Source: GCA-2709075 sp038146865 (GTDB lineage: Bacteria > Pseudomonadota > Alphaproteobacteria > MPNO01 > UBA2964). From it: a DNA stretch of 64,000 nucleotides. Shown one piece after another: positions 36,209-44,972 of this stretch (position 1 is the first letter of the stretch; every line of letters starts with the position of its first letter). The notes under the pieces were generated by a model, which searched no databases, had not been told where the DNA came from, and saw only the letters and a program-made list of their open reading frames with translations. The position numbers were made by a program, and so were the translations under genes. Location of the stretch: positions 186,001-250,000 of the forward strand of contig JAYQSL010000007.1 of assembly GCA_038146865.1 (NCBI GenBank), given 5' to 3'.

Positions 36209-37363
36209 ATGTTTGAGGAATACGGTGAAATTCGGGAGGCCGTCTCCCGCTTGTGCAACCAGTTTGGCGGGGAATATTGGCAAGAGAAAGACAGTAACCG
36301 TGCTTATCCAACCGAATTTGTGAAAGCACTAACAGATGCAGGCTATCTCTCCGTTTTGATTCCTGAGGAATTTGGTGGTAGCGGACTTGGAATTTCGGCG
36401 GCCTGCGCGATTATGGAAGAAATTCAAAAGTCTGGGGGTAACGGCGGGGCATGTCATGCCCAGATGTACACAATGGGAACCGTCCTTCGCCACGGGACCG
36501 AGGAACAGAAACAGTTATATTTGCCTAAAATCGCGAGCGGGGAGTTGAGACTTCAGGCATTTGGTGTAACCGAGCCGACAAGCGGAACCGATACGTTAAG
36601 CCTCCGAACAACCGCCGTGAAAGACGGGAACAACGGGTATGTTGTCAACGGTCAAAAGATCTGGACTTCAAGGGTAGAGCATTCTGATTTAATGCTTTTG
36701 CTGGCGCGTACGACGCCGCGGGAACAGGTGGAGAAAAGAACCGACGGCTTGTCCGTTTTTCTGATTGATATGAGAGAAGCGGTAGGGAATGGACTGACTA
36801 TTAAGCCAATCCGTACAATGATTAACCATGCAACAACAGAAGTCTTTTTCGACAACTTGAAGGTTCCAGCAAGTTCATTGGTTGGAGAGGAAGGAAAGGG
36901 CTTCCGTTACATTCTCTCTGGAATGAATGCCGAGCGAATATTAATTGCGGCAGAATGTATTGGGGATGCGAGGTGGTTTATCGATAAGGCCAAAACTTAC
37001 GCAAATGAGCGCTCGGTATTTGGGCGTCCAATTGGTCAAAATCAAGGAATCCAGTTTCCCATAGCCGAGTCTTATGCACAAACCGAAGCCGCTGATTTAA
37101 TGGTTAAGAGATCTGCTATGTTATACGAGCAAGGTGAAAATTGCGGTGCTGAGGCAAACATGGCCAAGTATCTCGCGGCAGAGGCGAGTTGGAAGGCTGC
37201 TGATATGTGTATGCAGACCCACGGCGGCTTCGCCTTTGCAGAGGAATATGATGTTGAGCGTAAGTTTAGAGAAGCTAGGCTTTATCGTATCGCTCCGATT
37301 TCCTCTAACTTGGTCCTCTCTTATCTCGCGGAGCATGTTCTGGGCATGCCTAGATCTTACTAA
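36209..37363 (+). CDS. Acyl-CoA dehydrogenase lacking the usual C-terminal catalytic Glu motif
   Basis: 384 residues with the normal acyl-CoA dehydrogenase plan: LIPEEFGGSGLG, FGVTEPTSGTDT for FAD/substrate contacts, and QTHGGFAFAEEYDVERKFREARLYRI at the end. The position that holds Glu in YEGT or TEGP of most members reads IAPISSN, so the base must come from elsewhere, as in some other branches. AGAAGGG lies 6 bases upstream of the ATG. Its stop overlaps the start of a family III CoA-transferase gene (TAATG), and a thioester dehydratase follows. The set suits breakdown of a branched or dicarboxylic acid. Confidence 0.9.
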   Translation: MFEEYGEIREAVSRLCNQFGGEYWQEKDSNRAYPTEFVKALTDAGYLSVLIPEEFGGSGLGISAACAIMEEIQKSGGNGGACHAQMYTMGTVLRHGTEEQKQLYLPKIASGELRLQAFGVTEPTSGTDTLSLRTTAVKDGNNGYVVNGQKIWTSRVEHSDLMLLLARTTPREQVEKRTDGLSVFLIDMREAVGNGLTIKPIRTMINHATTEVFFDNLKVPASSLVGEEGKGFRYILSGMNAERILIAAECIGDARWFIDKAKTYANERSVFGRPIGQNQGIQFPIAESYAQTEAADLMVKRSAMLYEQGENCGAEANMAKYLAAEASWKAADMCMQTHGGFAFAEEYDVERKFREARLYRIAPISSNLVLSYLAEHVLGMPRSY

Positions 37364-38490
37364 TGGCTCTCAAACCACTAAAAGGAAAACTTGTCGTTTC
37401 ACTAGAACAGGCGGTGGCAGCTCCTTTTTGTTCATCGCGTTTGGCTGATGCTGGAGCCCGTGTCATCAAGATTGAACGTCCGGAGGGTGACTTTGCCCGG
37501 GGTTATGATAGCGTTGTGCATGGTGAAAGCGCCTATTTTGTCTGGTTGAATAGAGGCAAGGAGTCACTAGTACTGGATATCAAAGCACCGGAAGACGCCG
37601 CGTTATTGCAGAGGATTTTGTCGACAGCCGACGTTTTTATTCAAAATTTGGCCCCGGGTGCTGCTGGTCGTGCAGGTTTGGACTCAACACAACTTAGAAT
37701 CAAATATCCGAAGCTTATTACTGTTGATATTTCTGGTTACGGGGAAGAAGGCTCGTTTGCAGAAATGAAGGCTTATGATCTTCTAGTCCAAGCTGAGAGT
37801 GGTTTGTGTTCTGTGACGGGCCGAGCGGAAGGCCCGGGTAGGGTTGGGGTGTCAGCATGTGATATCTCTTGTGGCATGTACAGCTATATGGCAGTTTTAG
37901 AAGCTCTCATTGATCGGGAAATAACCGGTGTTGGGACTTCTATTAAAACCTCTCTCTTTGCAGGAATGGCCGATTGGATGAATGTGCCACTCTTGACTTA
38001 TGATTACTCTGGGAAAGTACCGGAACGTGTTGGTCTCAATCACCCCTCGATAGCTCCTTACGGAGCGTACTCGACGTCCGACGGTGGTGAAGTATTGATA
38101 TCAATTCAAAATGAGCGAGAGTGGGGACGTCTTTGCTCAGAAGTTCTAGATCGACCCGAAATGTCAAAGGATCCGAAATTCCTTGATAATGAGGCACGTT
38201 GTAAAAATCGAGTGCAATTGGATCATATCCTACACGAGGTTTTTACAGCGATACCGCATAAAGATCTCTTGGAGAAACTAAGAGACGCCGCGATCGCCTT
38301 TGGTGAAGTAAATGGCGTTGAGGGGCTCTCAAAACACCCGGCGCTCAAAAGGGTGAAAGTCGATAGCCCCACCGGCCCGCTGGAAATGGTTGCGCCGCCC
38401 GCTACTATTGATGGAGAACAGAGGGAACTTGGTCCAGTTCCAGATATAGGCCAGCATTCAGAGCAAATAAGGAAAGAATTTGCGGGATAA
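37363..38490 (+). CDS. Family III CoA-transferase (CaiB/Frc-like)
   Basis: Moves CoA between carboxylic acids via an enzyme-bound aspartyl anhydride. 375 residues. The likely nucleophile is Asp139 in KAYDLLVQAESGL. Other family features include GARVIKIERPEGDFAR, LNRGKESLVLDIK and NHPSIAPYGAY. It is coupled to the upstream acyl-CoA dehydrogenase with a one-base overlap, and a thioester hydratase follows 77 bases later. Similar sets handle methylsuccinate, mesaconate or itaconate CoA esters, so a C5 dicarboxylic acid is a reasonable but unproven guess. Confidence 0.92.
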   Translation: MALKPLKGKLVVSLEQAVAAPFCSSRLADAGARVIKIERPEGDFARGYDSVVHGESAYFVWLNRGKESLVLDIKAPEDAALLQRILSTADVFIQNLAPGAAGRAGLDSTQLRIKYPKLITVDISGYGEEGSFAEMKAYDLLVQAESGLCSVTGRAEGPGRVGVSACDISCGMYSYMAVLEALIDREITGVGTSIKTSLFAGMADWMNVPLLTYDYSGKVPERVGLNHPSIAPYGAYSTSDGGEVLISIQNEREWGRLCSEVLDRPEMSKDPKFLDNEARCKNRVQLDHILHEVFTAIPHKDLLEKLRDAAIAFGEVNGVEGLSKHPALKRVKVDSPTGPLEMVAPPATIDGEQRELGPVPDIGQHSEQIRKEFAG

Positions 38491-38567
38491 ACCTATGGGA
38501 TTTGTGGAACTCTAGATTTAGACATTAAGATTACGACCTTTTCATTAGAGAACAACGGAATGAATCT

Positions 38568-39416
38568 ATGACAGATGCAAATAAATACACAGCGTGGATC
38601 GGTAAAAAGGAAGTAACAGAGGCGCTTGTAACGGCTTATCAGGCGGATGCTCTGACGGCTACACTTAATCGAGACGAACCTCCCTTCAAAGAAGGAGACG
38701 CGATCCCGCCGGGATGGCATCTTTTTTATATTCGTGAGGTCGTAAAACTAGCTGATACAGCGAGTGATGGGCACCCAAAGCGCGGAAATTTTTTGCCGCC
38801 GATTGATTTGCCGCGGAGAATGTGGGCGGGTACGAAGGCGACTTTTCATCGGCCTATCCATGTCGGTGAAAAAATTAACAAGGTAACCACGATAGAGGCC
38901 GTAACTCCAAAAGTAGGTAAAACCGGGAATTTGGTGTTCTTGAGTCTAAAACATGAAATAAATGGAGAGTCGGGGATCGCTGTAACAGAGCTTCAAGACG
39001 TCGTTTATAGAGAAGAGGCTAAACCAGGGTCAGTGGCTCCCGTACCACCTCTTCCATCAGCAGAAGCGGTTTGGTCTCGCGACATTAATCCAAGTCCAGT
39101 TCTTTTGTTCCGTTTTTCAGCTTTAACTATGAATAGCCATCGCATTCACTATGACTATAAATACGTGACTGAAGTAGAGAAATACCCCGGTTTGCTGGTG
39201 CATGGTCCTTTGACCTTGACGCTCCTAATGGATTTGTTCCGTTCTGAAAAGCCTAAAGCTTCTTTGAAAACCTTCTCGGTAAGAGCTCAGTCGCCTTTAT
39301 ATGATACGCATCATTTTAAGGTGCAAGGTTGCCCCAGTGATGATGGCAAAACAGCCCAATTATGGGCTATAAATCATGAAGGCAGATTGGCTATGAGTGC
39401 TTTAGCGGAGTACTGA
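38568..39416 (+). CDS. HTD2/mesaconyl-CoA-hydratase-like hotdog protein
   Basis: 282 residues with a double hotdog plan: an N-terminal FAS1-dehydratase-like half (PPGWHLFYI, PPIDLPRRMWAG) and a C-terminal half with the hydratase-type motif SHRIHYDYKYVTEVEKYPGLLVHGPLT. This form is typical of hydroxyacyl-thioester dehydratase type 2 and of mesaconyl-C4-CoA and itaconyl-CoA hydratases. It adds water to, or removes it from, a CoA ester. It is third in line after an acyl-CoA dehydrogenase and a CoA-transferase, which supports a dicarboxylic-acid route. Confidence 0.87.
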   Translation: MTDANKYTAWIGKKEVTEALVTAYQADALTATLNRDEPPFKEGDAIPPGWHLFYIREVVKLADTASDGHPKRGNFLPPIDLPRRMWAGTKATFHRPIHVGEKINKVTTIEAVTPKVGKTGNLVFLSLKHEINGESGIAVTELQDVVYREEAKPGSVAPVPPLPSAEAVWSRDINPSPVLLFRFSALTMNSHRIHYDYKYVTEVEKYPGLLVHGPLTLTLLMDLFRSEKPKASLKTFSVRAQSPLYDTHHFKVQGCPSDDGKTAQLWAINHEGRLAMSALAEY

Positions 39417-39506
39417 TGTGAAATTACTTTGCTCTAAGCTAGCAGCTGTAATCGAGGCTATTATTATCTTCTGTAAGATTTTGTAGAATGGACAAACAGC
39501 ATTATT

Positions 39507-40406
39507 TCAACCGCAATTAAGGTCCGCCCGCCTGATTTTCGCGAGCATTTTCATTACCTTATTAATGTCGGACTGTAATTTTATCATTCCTGGACGTGGC
39601 TTTATAATGGCTTCGTCCATATAAAGCCCTCTATTGATTTCAATTTGCAAGGCATGACACCCTTGATTGGGTTTGCCGTAGTGTTGGGTAGTAAAACCGC
39701 CTGCGAATGGGCGATTGCGTTCGACCTTATAGTTGAGTTGAGTAAAAAAATTGTGCACGGTGGAGACCAGCCGTTCACTGCATGAGTTGCCAAAACAATC
39801 GCCGAGGATAATGTCCGCCCGTAATCTGCCTGCATCAGGGTCCTCCGGGCCTCCGACCGATGGCATCGAATGACAATCTACCAAAAAATAACCACCAAAT
39901 AATTCCTTAGCTTCAAAGAGTAGCTTTGAGAGGGACTTATGGTACGGACGATAATGATCAGTTATTCGAGTAGCAGCTTCTGAAAACGTTAATTTGTCAC
40001 GATAGATATTCTGTCCATTTGCGACAATCTTTGCGATTGTTCCTACCCCTGCTAATACTCTGCTAGACTTGGTATTAGCATATTCGGGTAGTTTATCTAA
40101 AAACATTGAGGGGTCGAGCTCGAAGGGTTCTCTATTCGGATCGACATACGCCCTCGGGAACCGGGCGCATAATAACGGGAGTCCGTATTTAGGTGCATCA
40201 GAAAATATTTGATCAATAAAACTATCTTCTGATCTTCGTAAAGACAAAAAGTCCAGCCTGGAACTTCTAATAAAATCCTTTGGATAATCGGTTCCACTGT
40301 GGGGTGAAGCGAGAATTACCGGTGCATTTAGGTCGGCTGGATAAAGAACATAGTGGCTCTCTTTAGAGCTTAAACTCGTATCACTGACAGAGTATGTTTC
40401 TTGCAT
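39507..40406 (-). CDS. N-formylglutamate amidohydrolase family protein
   Basis: 299 residues. The family blocks VILASPHSGTDYP, RRSEDSFIDQIF, FPRAYVDPNREPFELDP and VDCHSMPS are all present. The family removes formyl from N-formylglutamate in one histidine degradation route and also includes other amidohydrolases. No hut genes are in the window, so its role in histidine breakdown is uncertain. It stands alone, converging on the thioester hydratase gene. Confidence 0.9.
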   Translation of the reverse strand: MQETYSVSDTSLSSKESHYVLYPADLNAPVILASPHSGTDYPKDFIRSSRLDFLSLRRSEDSFIDQIFSDAPKYGLPLLCARFPRAYVDPNREPFELDPSMFLDKLPEYANTKSSRVLAGVGTIAKIVANGQNIYRDKLTFSEAATRITDHYRPYHKSLSKLLFEAKELFGGYFLVDCHSMPSVGGPEDPDAGRLRADIILGDCFGNSCSERLVSTVHNFFTQLNYKVERNRPFAGGFTTQHYGKPNQGCHALQIEINRGLYMDEAIIKPRPGMIKLQSDINKVMKMLAKIRRADLNCG

Positions 40407-40415
40407 GGTTCGAGT

Positions 40416-40769
40416 CTATATAATTTCATTCTGAGGTTTTCTTTTTCTTTTTTTGATTTTTGTCCAATGATGATAAATTATTTTTGAGGTTTCATTATTA
40501 AGGTTTATATTTTTTGGACTAACAGTTGAAGACCAAATCGGATCCCGAAATTTATTACTAAAAAAACTGGCCTGACACCCAAACAAAAACCCCATTTCTT
40601 TGAAGTACGTTCGACTGAAATGTCTTGACGAGGACCGGTTTAGTTGCCCCAAACATGGGATCAGATCCCGTTCAATAACAGATAACAACCATGTTAAGGT
40701 GCCCGAGTATAGAGGGTCTTTCAGACATTTTTTGGAATAAATTTGGGTAGCGCAAGTTCTATTCAACAC
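40416..40769 (-). CDS. Doubtful 117-codon reading frame in a 426-base gap
   Basis: The stretch 40407-40832 has no recognised gene. This frame would encode a Ser/Asn/Lys-rich protein with several scattered cysteines and a basic end (KKRKRKP). It resembles no family I know and has no ribosome-binding signal. The DNA here is A/T-richer than the flanking genes. It may be a remnant or chance. Nothing else (tRNA, hairpin with T-run) is evident in the gap. Confidence 0.2.
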   Translation of the reverse strand: MLNRTCATQIYSKKCLKDPLYSGTLTWLLSVIERDLIPCLGQLNRSSSRHFSRTYFKEMGFLFGCQASFFSNKFRDPIWSSTVSPKNINLNNETSKIIYHHWTKIKKRKRKPQNEII

Positions 40770-40832
40770 GCCTATTCGTCTGAGGTATGGGTGATCTATA
40801 AAAAATAGTTTGAATTCGCGTCTATTGTCTTG

Positions 40833-41684
40833 CTAACCGGGTTCAGACCCCTGCGCCACGGGTCGATCGGGATCTCCAATCCAAGCCGACCAAGAACCCA
40901 CGTAAAGAGCACCATTTATACCAGCTGCATACATTGCCGCTAAATCGTGAGCTGCTGCGTTTCCGCTACCGCAATAAACAGCTAATTGATTTGTGTCTTT
41001 TGCACCCAGTTCGGAGAAATGTGTGGCAAGCTCTTCGTCGGACTTGAAATAGCCCTCTGTATTAAGCGCCCCTGCAGCTGGTGCTGAAATTGCCCCGGGG
41101 ATATGCCCTGTATCGGATTTTCCAGCGTCTCCCTCGTATGCAGACTTACCACGAGCGTCAAGGAGTATACCAGTTCGGGCTACTTTTTGTGCTTCTTCAG
41201 CCCCTATTGTTGGCATTTGTCCAGCAGAAATTATGAAGTTCCCGCTCTGAGGACAGGTGGAGGGTTTTTTCGAAGTGGCCAATCCCCCTGACTTCCAAGC
41301 ATTGAAGCCGCCATCAAGAAGGCGAACCCTTTCGTGCCCTGCCCAACGAAAAGTCCACCAGGCCCGGCTGGCTTGTGCGCCTGATGTGGCATCATACACA
41401 ATGACCAAACTATCAGAATCAATACCCCATTGCCTGATTGTTTGCTCTAACTCACCCGGACTAGGAAGCGGTCTTTTCCCGCCCTCTTTGCTAGAAGGTC
41501 CAGAAATATCCGCTGCCAATGAAATGGCAATGGCACCTGGTATTACGTCTCGACTCAATGGCGTTGCTTCCAAGTCGTCACTGACGTCCAAAAGTGTGAT
41601 CTTTTCGGACGAACCCATTTTTTCTCGGAGACTATTAACCGAAATTAACACCTCCGAGCGTGGGCTTTTGATTTGAACCATCAT
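40833..41684 (-). CDS. Two-domain rhodanese / 3-mercaptopyruvate sulfurtransferase-like enzyme
   Basis: About 283 residues with two rhodanese domains. The second holds the active cysteine in YCGSGNAAAHD (Cys238 from this start). Mercaptopyruvate sulfurtransferases have CGSGVTA and thiosulfate sulfurtransferases have CRKGVTA, so CGSG points to mercaptopyruvate or a related donor, although NAA in place of VTA is unusual. The ATG at 41684 overlaps the stop of the dioxygenase gene upstream as ATGA, a sign of translational coupling. A TTG 15 bases earlier is the only alternative. The coupling suggests a role in sulfur compound turnover. Confidence 0.88.
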   Translation of the reverse strand: MMVQIKSPRSEVLISVNSLREKMGSSEKITLLDVSDDLEATPLSRDVIPGAIAISLAADISGPSSKEGGKRPLPSPGELEQTIRQWGIDSDSLVIVYDATSGAQASRAWWTFRWAGHERVRLLDGGFNAWKSGGLATSKKPSTCPQSGNFIISAGQMPTIGAEEAQKVARTGILLDARGKSAYEGDAGKSDTGHIPGAISAPAAGALNTEGYFKSDEELATHFSELGAKDTNQLAVYCGSGNAAAHDLAAMYAAGINGALYVGSWSAWIGDPDRPVAQGSEPG

Positions 41685-42559
41685 TGTGTCATCGTGCAAC
41701 GGTATAGTTGCCTCGTCGATCCGGTGTTGTAGTCTTTGACCGCACGATGCTGAACAACTCGATTATCCCAAACGGCCAGCATGCCCTCTTTCCATTCAAA
41801 TCGGCATGTGGCTTCAGGGGATTTAATCATATCAAATAAGATCCCCAGAATATTTTGACTATGTACCCGACTTACACCTTTGATGTAGCAAACATAAGAC
41901 TCACTTACGGCAACCCACTTGCGGCCAGACTCCGGGTGAACTCGTATTAGAGGCATCTCAAATGGCGGCATTCGCCTCCTGGCTTCAGCAGCCTCCTCAG
42001 GATCAAGGTATCTGTCAGTTATATGACCTGTCGCGTCTGGAGATTGAATGACCTTTAATGACTCTAAATATTTGGCGAAAAGTGGATCGAGCTGCTCATA
42101 AACATAAGCGGCGTTCGCAAACATGGTGTCTCCACCATTCTTGGGAACACTTTTTCCAAAAAGCGCAGTGAAAGCCGGCGCATCAGCTCTGAATCCGCCA
42201 TCAGTATGCCAAACGTGATTTCTTAAGTAGGCATCTTTATCAGCGCTTACCACAGTTGCATCCGGGTTTTCCGGTGCCCGAGGGGTATGAGGTCCAGCAT
42301 AATGAAAAAACTCGCCCAAAAATCCAGCGAAAGCTGTGAAATTCTCGGCTGTGACCGTCCCAGGTTCGAAGGCTACTAATCCTCTATTGTGAAGCAATGA
42401 TCTCATTGCTTCACGGAAAGTATCCGAGACACCCTCGCCATCAAATTTGTAGCCTGTAATGTAAGAGCCTATTGAAGTTTTGATCGGCTGAACATTAACC
42501 TCACTGGGCAGTATTCCGAGGTTGAAGTCAGTGGGATTTACGGGGATGACAGATGCCAT
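41681..42559 (-). CDS. TauD/TfdA-family Fe(II)/2-oxoglutarate dioxygenase
   Basis: An oxygenase that couples 2-oxoglutarate decarboxylation to hydroxylation of a substrate, often cutting C-S, C-O or C-N bonds. Iron ligands: His118 and Asp120 in WHTDGGF, and His271 in VVQHRAV. The 2-oxoglutarate-binding Arg would be in the TRQLYR end. From the ATG at 42559 the length is 292 residues, usual for the family. ATG 42589 and an upstream TTG would extend it, and GGAG 11 bases before 42559 favours the shorter form. It is followed by a coupled sulfurtransferase. The substrate is unknown, and a sulfonate or other sulfur compound would fit the partner. Confidence 0.9.
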   Translation of the reverse strand: MASVIPVNPTDFNLGILPSEVNVQPIKTSIGSYITGYKFDGEGVSDTFREAMRSLLHNRGLVAFEPGTVTAENFTAFAGFLGEFFHYAGPHTPRAPENPDATVVSADKDAYLRNHVWHTDGGFRADAPAFTALFGKSVPKNGGDTMFANAAYVYEQLDPLFAKYLESLKVIQSPDATGHITDRYLDPEEAAEARRRMPPFEMPLIRVHPESGRKWVAVSESYVCYIKGVSRVHSQNILGILFDMIKSPEATCRFEWKEGMLAVWDNRVVQHRAVKDYNTGSTRQLYRCTMTQ

Positions 42560-42746
42560 TGCTTTTATCGCTCCTTTGTCTACCAGCATAGGAATAGAAA
42601 AAAAATTTAAATTGAGCAAGGGCCTTCACAAAGGGGCTCCTTCAATGGCTTTCGCCCAAGTTGGGGAGCGCCATTTCAGGGTATTTGTTGAACTCCTAAG
42701 TGTTAAGTTTTTTATTTACTCAATAAATTTTTAAAGAACACAAAAC

Positions 42747-43145
42747 CTACTTTTTAAATTGGTAGTAAAATAAGAGAGCTAGAGACGTACCGATAAAACT
42801 ACCCACTGTATTCGCGTAAAAGTCTTGCCACTCGCCATATCGTCCGATGTAAGGTTGGATGATTTCGACTGAGCCACCAAAGATTACAGTGGCGAGGAAT
42901 AAGCATAGAATCTGAAAAATATTCTTCCGCCCAATGCAAATTAAAAAGCTCAAAGTGGTGTATGCTAACACGTGGTTAAATTTATCGTTAGGGCTGAAGT
43001 TAAGAGTTTCCGGTATTGGCCGGAGAGAAAGATAAAGTATGGTGAAAAAACAGAAGATAGCGGAAATATCGGTGAACATAATACCTATCCCCCGCTTATA
43101 AATTGCGCTTGATCGAATCCGAATATTCCCGCTTTTAATTGGCAT
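42747..43145 (-). CDS. VanZ-like small membrane protein
   Basis: 132 residues with about four hydrophobic helices. The motif DKFNHVLAYTTLSFLI and the later GGSVEIIQPYIGRYGEWQDFYANTVG match the VanZ-like pattern (D-K-x-x-H in one helix, E-x-x-Q and D-x-x-A/N in another). Family members are linked to teicoplanin resistance in some Gram-positives, but most in proteobacteria have no known role. It stands alone between the dioxygenase and nitrile hydratase genes. A second in-frame ATG 66 bases in (43079) would drop a basic leader. Confidence 0.78.
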   Translation of the reverse strand: MPIKSGNIRIRSSAIYKRGIGIMFTDISAIFCFFTILYLSLRPIPETLNFSPNDKFNHVLAYTTLSFLICIGRKNIFQILCLFLATVIFGGSVEIIQPYIGRYGEWQDFYANTVGSFIGTSLALLFYYQFKK

Positions 43146-43244
43146 TAAAAAGTTACAGAGACCTATTTACCGTTTACACGGTTGAAAAGTGGATTGCGTT
43201 TGTGTCAGCATTATAAAATCTGATAATTGAGTAGCAATAAACAT

Positions 43245-43886
43245 ATGAACGAAGATAGCAAGCGAGAGCCCCATACCCACGGTGTTGGTGATATGTCAGA
43301 GCTGACCGATGTGCAAGCTCGGGCAAAATCTTTGGAAACTGTGCTTTCGGAGAAGGGGTATTTAGATCCCAAGGCGTTAGATGCAATTGTGGAGGCTTAT
43401 GAGACACGTATCGGCCCTCATAACGGACAGAGAGTTGTCGCTCGTGCGTGGACAGATCAGAACTTTTTGGCTTCTCTTCTTGCTGATGCTTCTGCTGCTG
43501 TAAACAGTCTTGGAAATGTAAGTCCTGTAGGTAGTCATCTGATTGCCGTTCAGAACACATCAGAGTGCCATAATTTAGTCGTTTGTACACTCTGCTCTTG
43601 TTATCCCTGGGAGGTGCTGGGATTGCCGCCTTCTTGGTATAAGTCGGCTCCTTATCGCTCGCGCGCCGTCATAGAGCCGCGTCGAGTATTGTCAGAATTT
43701 GGTATCTCTTTGCCTAAAACGACAAATATTCGGGTTTGGGATTCCACTGCGGAGACACGATTTTTGGTAATACCTATGCGCCCCACAGGCACGGAGGGAT
43801 GGACCGAGGAGGAACTCGCAAAACTCGTTACAAGAAATTCTATGATTGGGGCCGGGTTGGCACTGGAACCAGAACAAAAATCGTGA
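43245..43886 (+). CDS. nthA: Nitrile hydratase alpha subunit, cobalt type
   Basis: Nitrile hydratase converts nitriles to amides. The metal claw motif is VCTLCSCYPW, with Cys114, Cys117, Ser118 and Cys119 from this start, where the two outer cysteines of CSC become oxidised. A Thr after the first Cys (CTLCSC) marks the cobalt type, while iron enzymes have Ser. The stretch LPPSWYKSAPYRSRAVIEPRRVL is also typical. The ATG at 43245 is preferred over the TTG at 43227, and neither has a strong ribosome-binding site. The beta-subunit gene begins 10 bases after the stop. Confidence 0.95.
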   Translation: MNEDSKREPHTHGVGDMSELTDVQARAKSLETVLSEKGYLDPKALDAIVEAYETRIGPHNGQRVVARAWTDQNFLASLLADASAAVNSLGNVSPVGSHLIAVQNTSECHNLVVCTLCSCYPWEVLGLPPSWYKSAPYRSRAVIEPRRVLSEFGISLPKTTNIRVWDSTAETRFLVIPMRPTGTEGWTEEELAKLVTRNSMIGAGLALEPEQKS

Positions 43887-43896
43887 GCGCCTTTTA

Positions 43897-44553
43897 ATGT
43901 CGAATACTGTTCATGATATGGGAGGAATGCATGGCTTTGGTCCGATAGAAGAAGAAGCCAATGAACCAGTTTTTCATTCGCGCTGGGAAAGCCGTGTTTA
44001 TTCCATGAATAGGGCAATGGGGCCTCTCCGCTTATGGAGTATAGACGAGGGCCGTGCTGCGCAAGAGGCACTTCCACCTCATGTATATCTCGCCTGCAGT
44101 TACTATCAGAGATGGTTATTGGGCTTGGAAAGTAGGGTGTTGAAGCATGGAATAGTTACTGAAGAGGAGCTAGCTATCGGAAAGTCCCTAAACCCCACTC
44201 AGCGGCCGAGGAGGATTTTCCAACCAGAAGATGCTAAGGCTTTAACTCGCGGCAATTATGCCCGAGAGCCTGAGGAAAGTCCCAAATACACCGTGGGAGA
44301 TCAAATCAGGACGATTAACTCTAACCCCACTAGCCATACAAGACTCCCGCGTTACGCACGCGATAAAGTCGGAAAAATTGAGGCGATACGTGGGTGCCAT
44401 GTTTTTCCCGACTCCATTGCTGTTGGCATGGGGGAGAGCCCAAAATGGCTATATACCGTAGTATTTGAAGCACAGACGCTTTGGGGTAATGATGCCGAAC
44501 CTGGGTCTTCGGTCTCTATCGAGGCTTTTGAGCCTTATCTCGTCCCAGCATGA
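43897..44553 (+). CDS. nthB: Nitrile hydratase beta subunit
   Basis: 218 residues. The start MSNTVHDMGGMHGFGPIEEE is diagnostic, HSRWESRVY carries the conserved Arg near the metal site, and the C-terminal SH3-like part begins near YTVGDQIRTIN and includes HTRLPRYARDKVG. The ATG at 43897 is used because the family always starts within a few residues of the HDMGG motif. An in-frame ATG at 43846 inside the alpha gene is less likely. The activator gene overlaps its stop by 4 bases (44550-44553). Confidence 0.95.
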   Translation: MSNTVHDMGGMHGFGPIEEEANEPVFHSRWESRVYSMNRAMGPLRLWSIDEGRAAQEALPPHVYLACSYYQRWLLGLESRVLKHGIVTEEELAIGKSLNPTQRPRRIFQPEDAKALTRGNYAREPEESPKYTVGDQIRTINSNPTSHTRLPRYARDKVGKIEAIRGCHVFPDSIAVGMGESPKWLYTVVFEAQTLWGNDAEPGSSVSIEAFEPYLVPA

Positions 44554-44951
44554 AAGGAAAATATTCGCAATCTGCAGAAGAGTTCGTTAGCCTGCTGCCC
44601 AGGTTAAATAGCCTACCAAAGAATTCCGAGGGGCCTGTGTTCAGTGAGCCCTGGGAAGCCCAAGTATTCGCAATCACCATGCATTTATATGAGCAGGGTT
44701 TTTTTGAATGGGGAGAGTGGGTTGATTTTTTGGCGGCCGAGATCCAAAGCCCTGAATATGCAGATCGTGATGGTAAAAGTTACTATAAATACTGGCTTAA
44801 TGCTTTGGAACGTCTCGTGCAGGCGAAAGGTCTTACAAGTTTATCTACCCTCAATGATTTCAAAAAGGCCTGGCATCGGGCAGCGCGTCGTACTCCCCAT
44901 GGTGATCCTATAGAGATTAATGATTTAGATTTTAACGTCGATGCAAGATAA
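44550..44951 (+). CDS. Nitrile hydratase activator / accessory protein (P14K-like)
   Basis: 133 residues resembling the N-terminal part of the beta subunit, as known for the activators that swap a cobalt-loaded alpha subunit into the apoenzyme. The blocks FSEPWEAQVFAITMHLYEQG, EWVDFLAAEI and GKSYYKYWLNALERLV are typical. It overlaps the beta gene as ATGA. No amidase, aldoxime dehydratase or cobalt transporter gene follows. The next gene is aapP on the other strand. Confidence 0.92.
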   Translation: MKGKYSQSAEEFVSLLPRLNSLPKNSEGPVFSEPWEAQVFAITMHLYEQGFFEWGEWVDFLAAEIQSPEYADRDGKSYYKYWLNALERLVQAKGLTSLSTLNDFKKAWHRAARRTPHGDPIEINDLDFNVDAR

Positions 44952-44972
44952 GATGAAAAGAGCCGCTTTACG

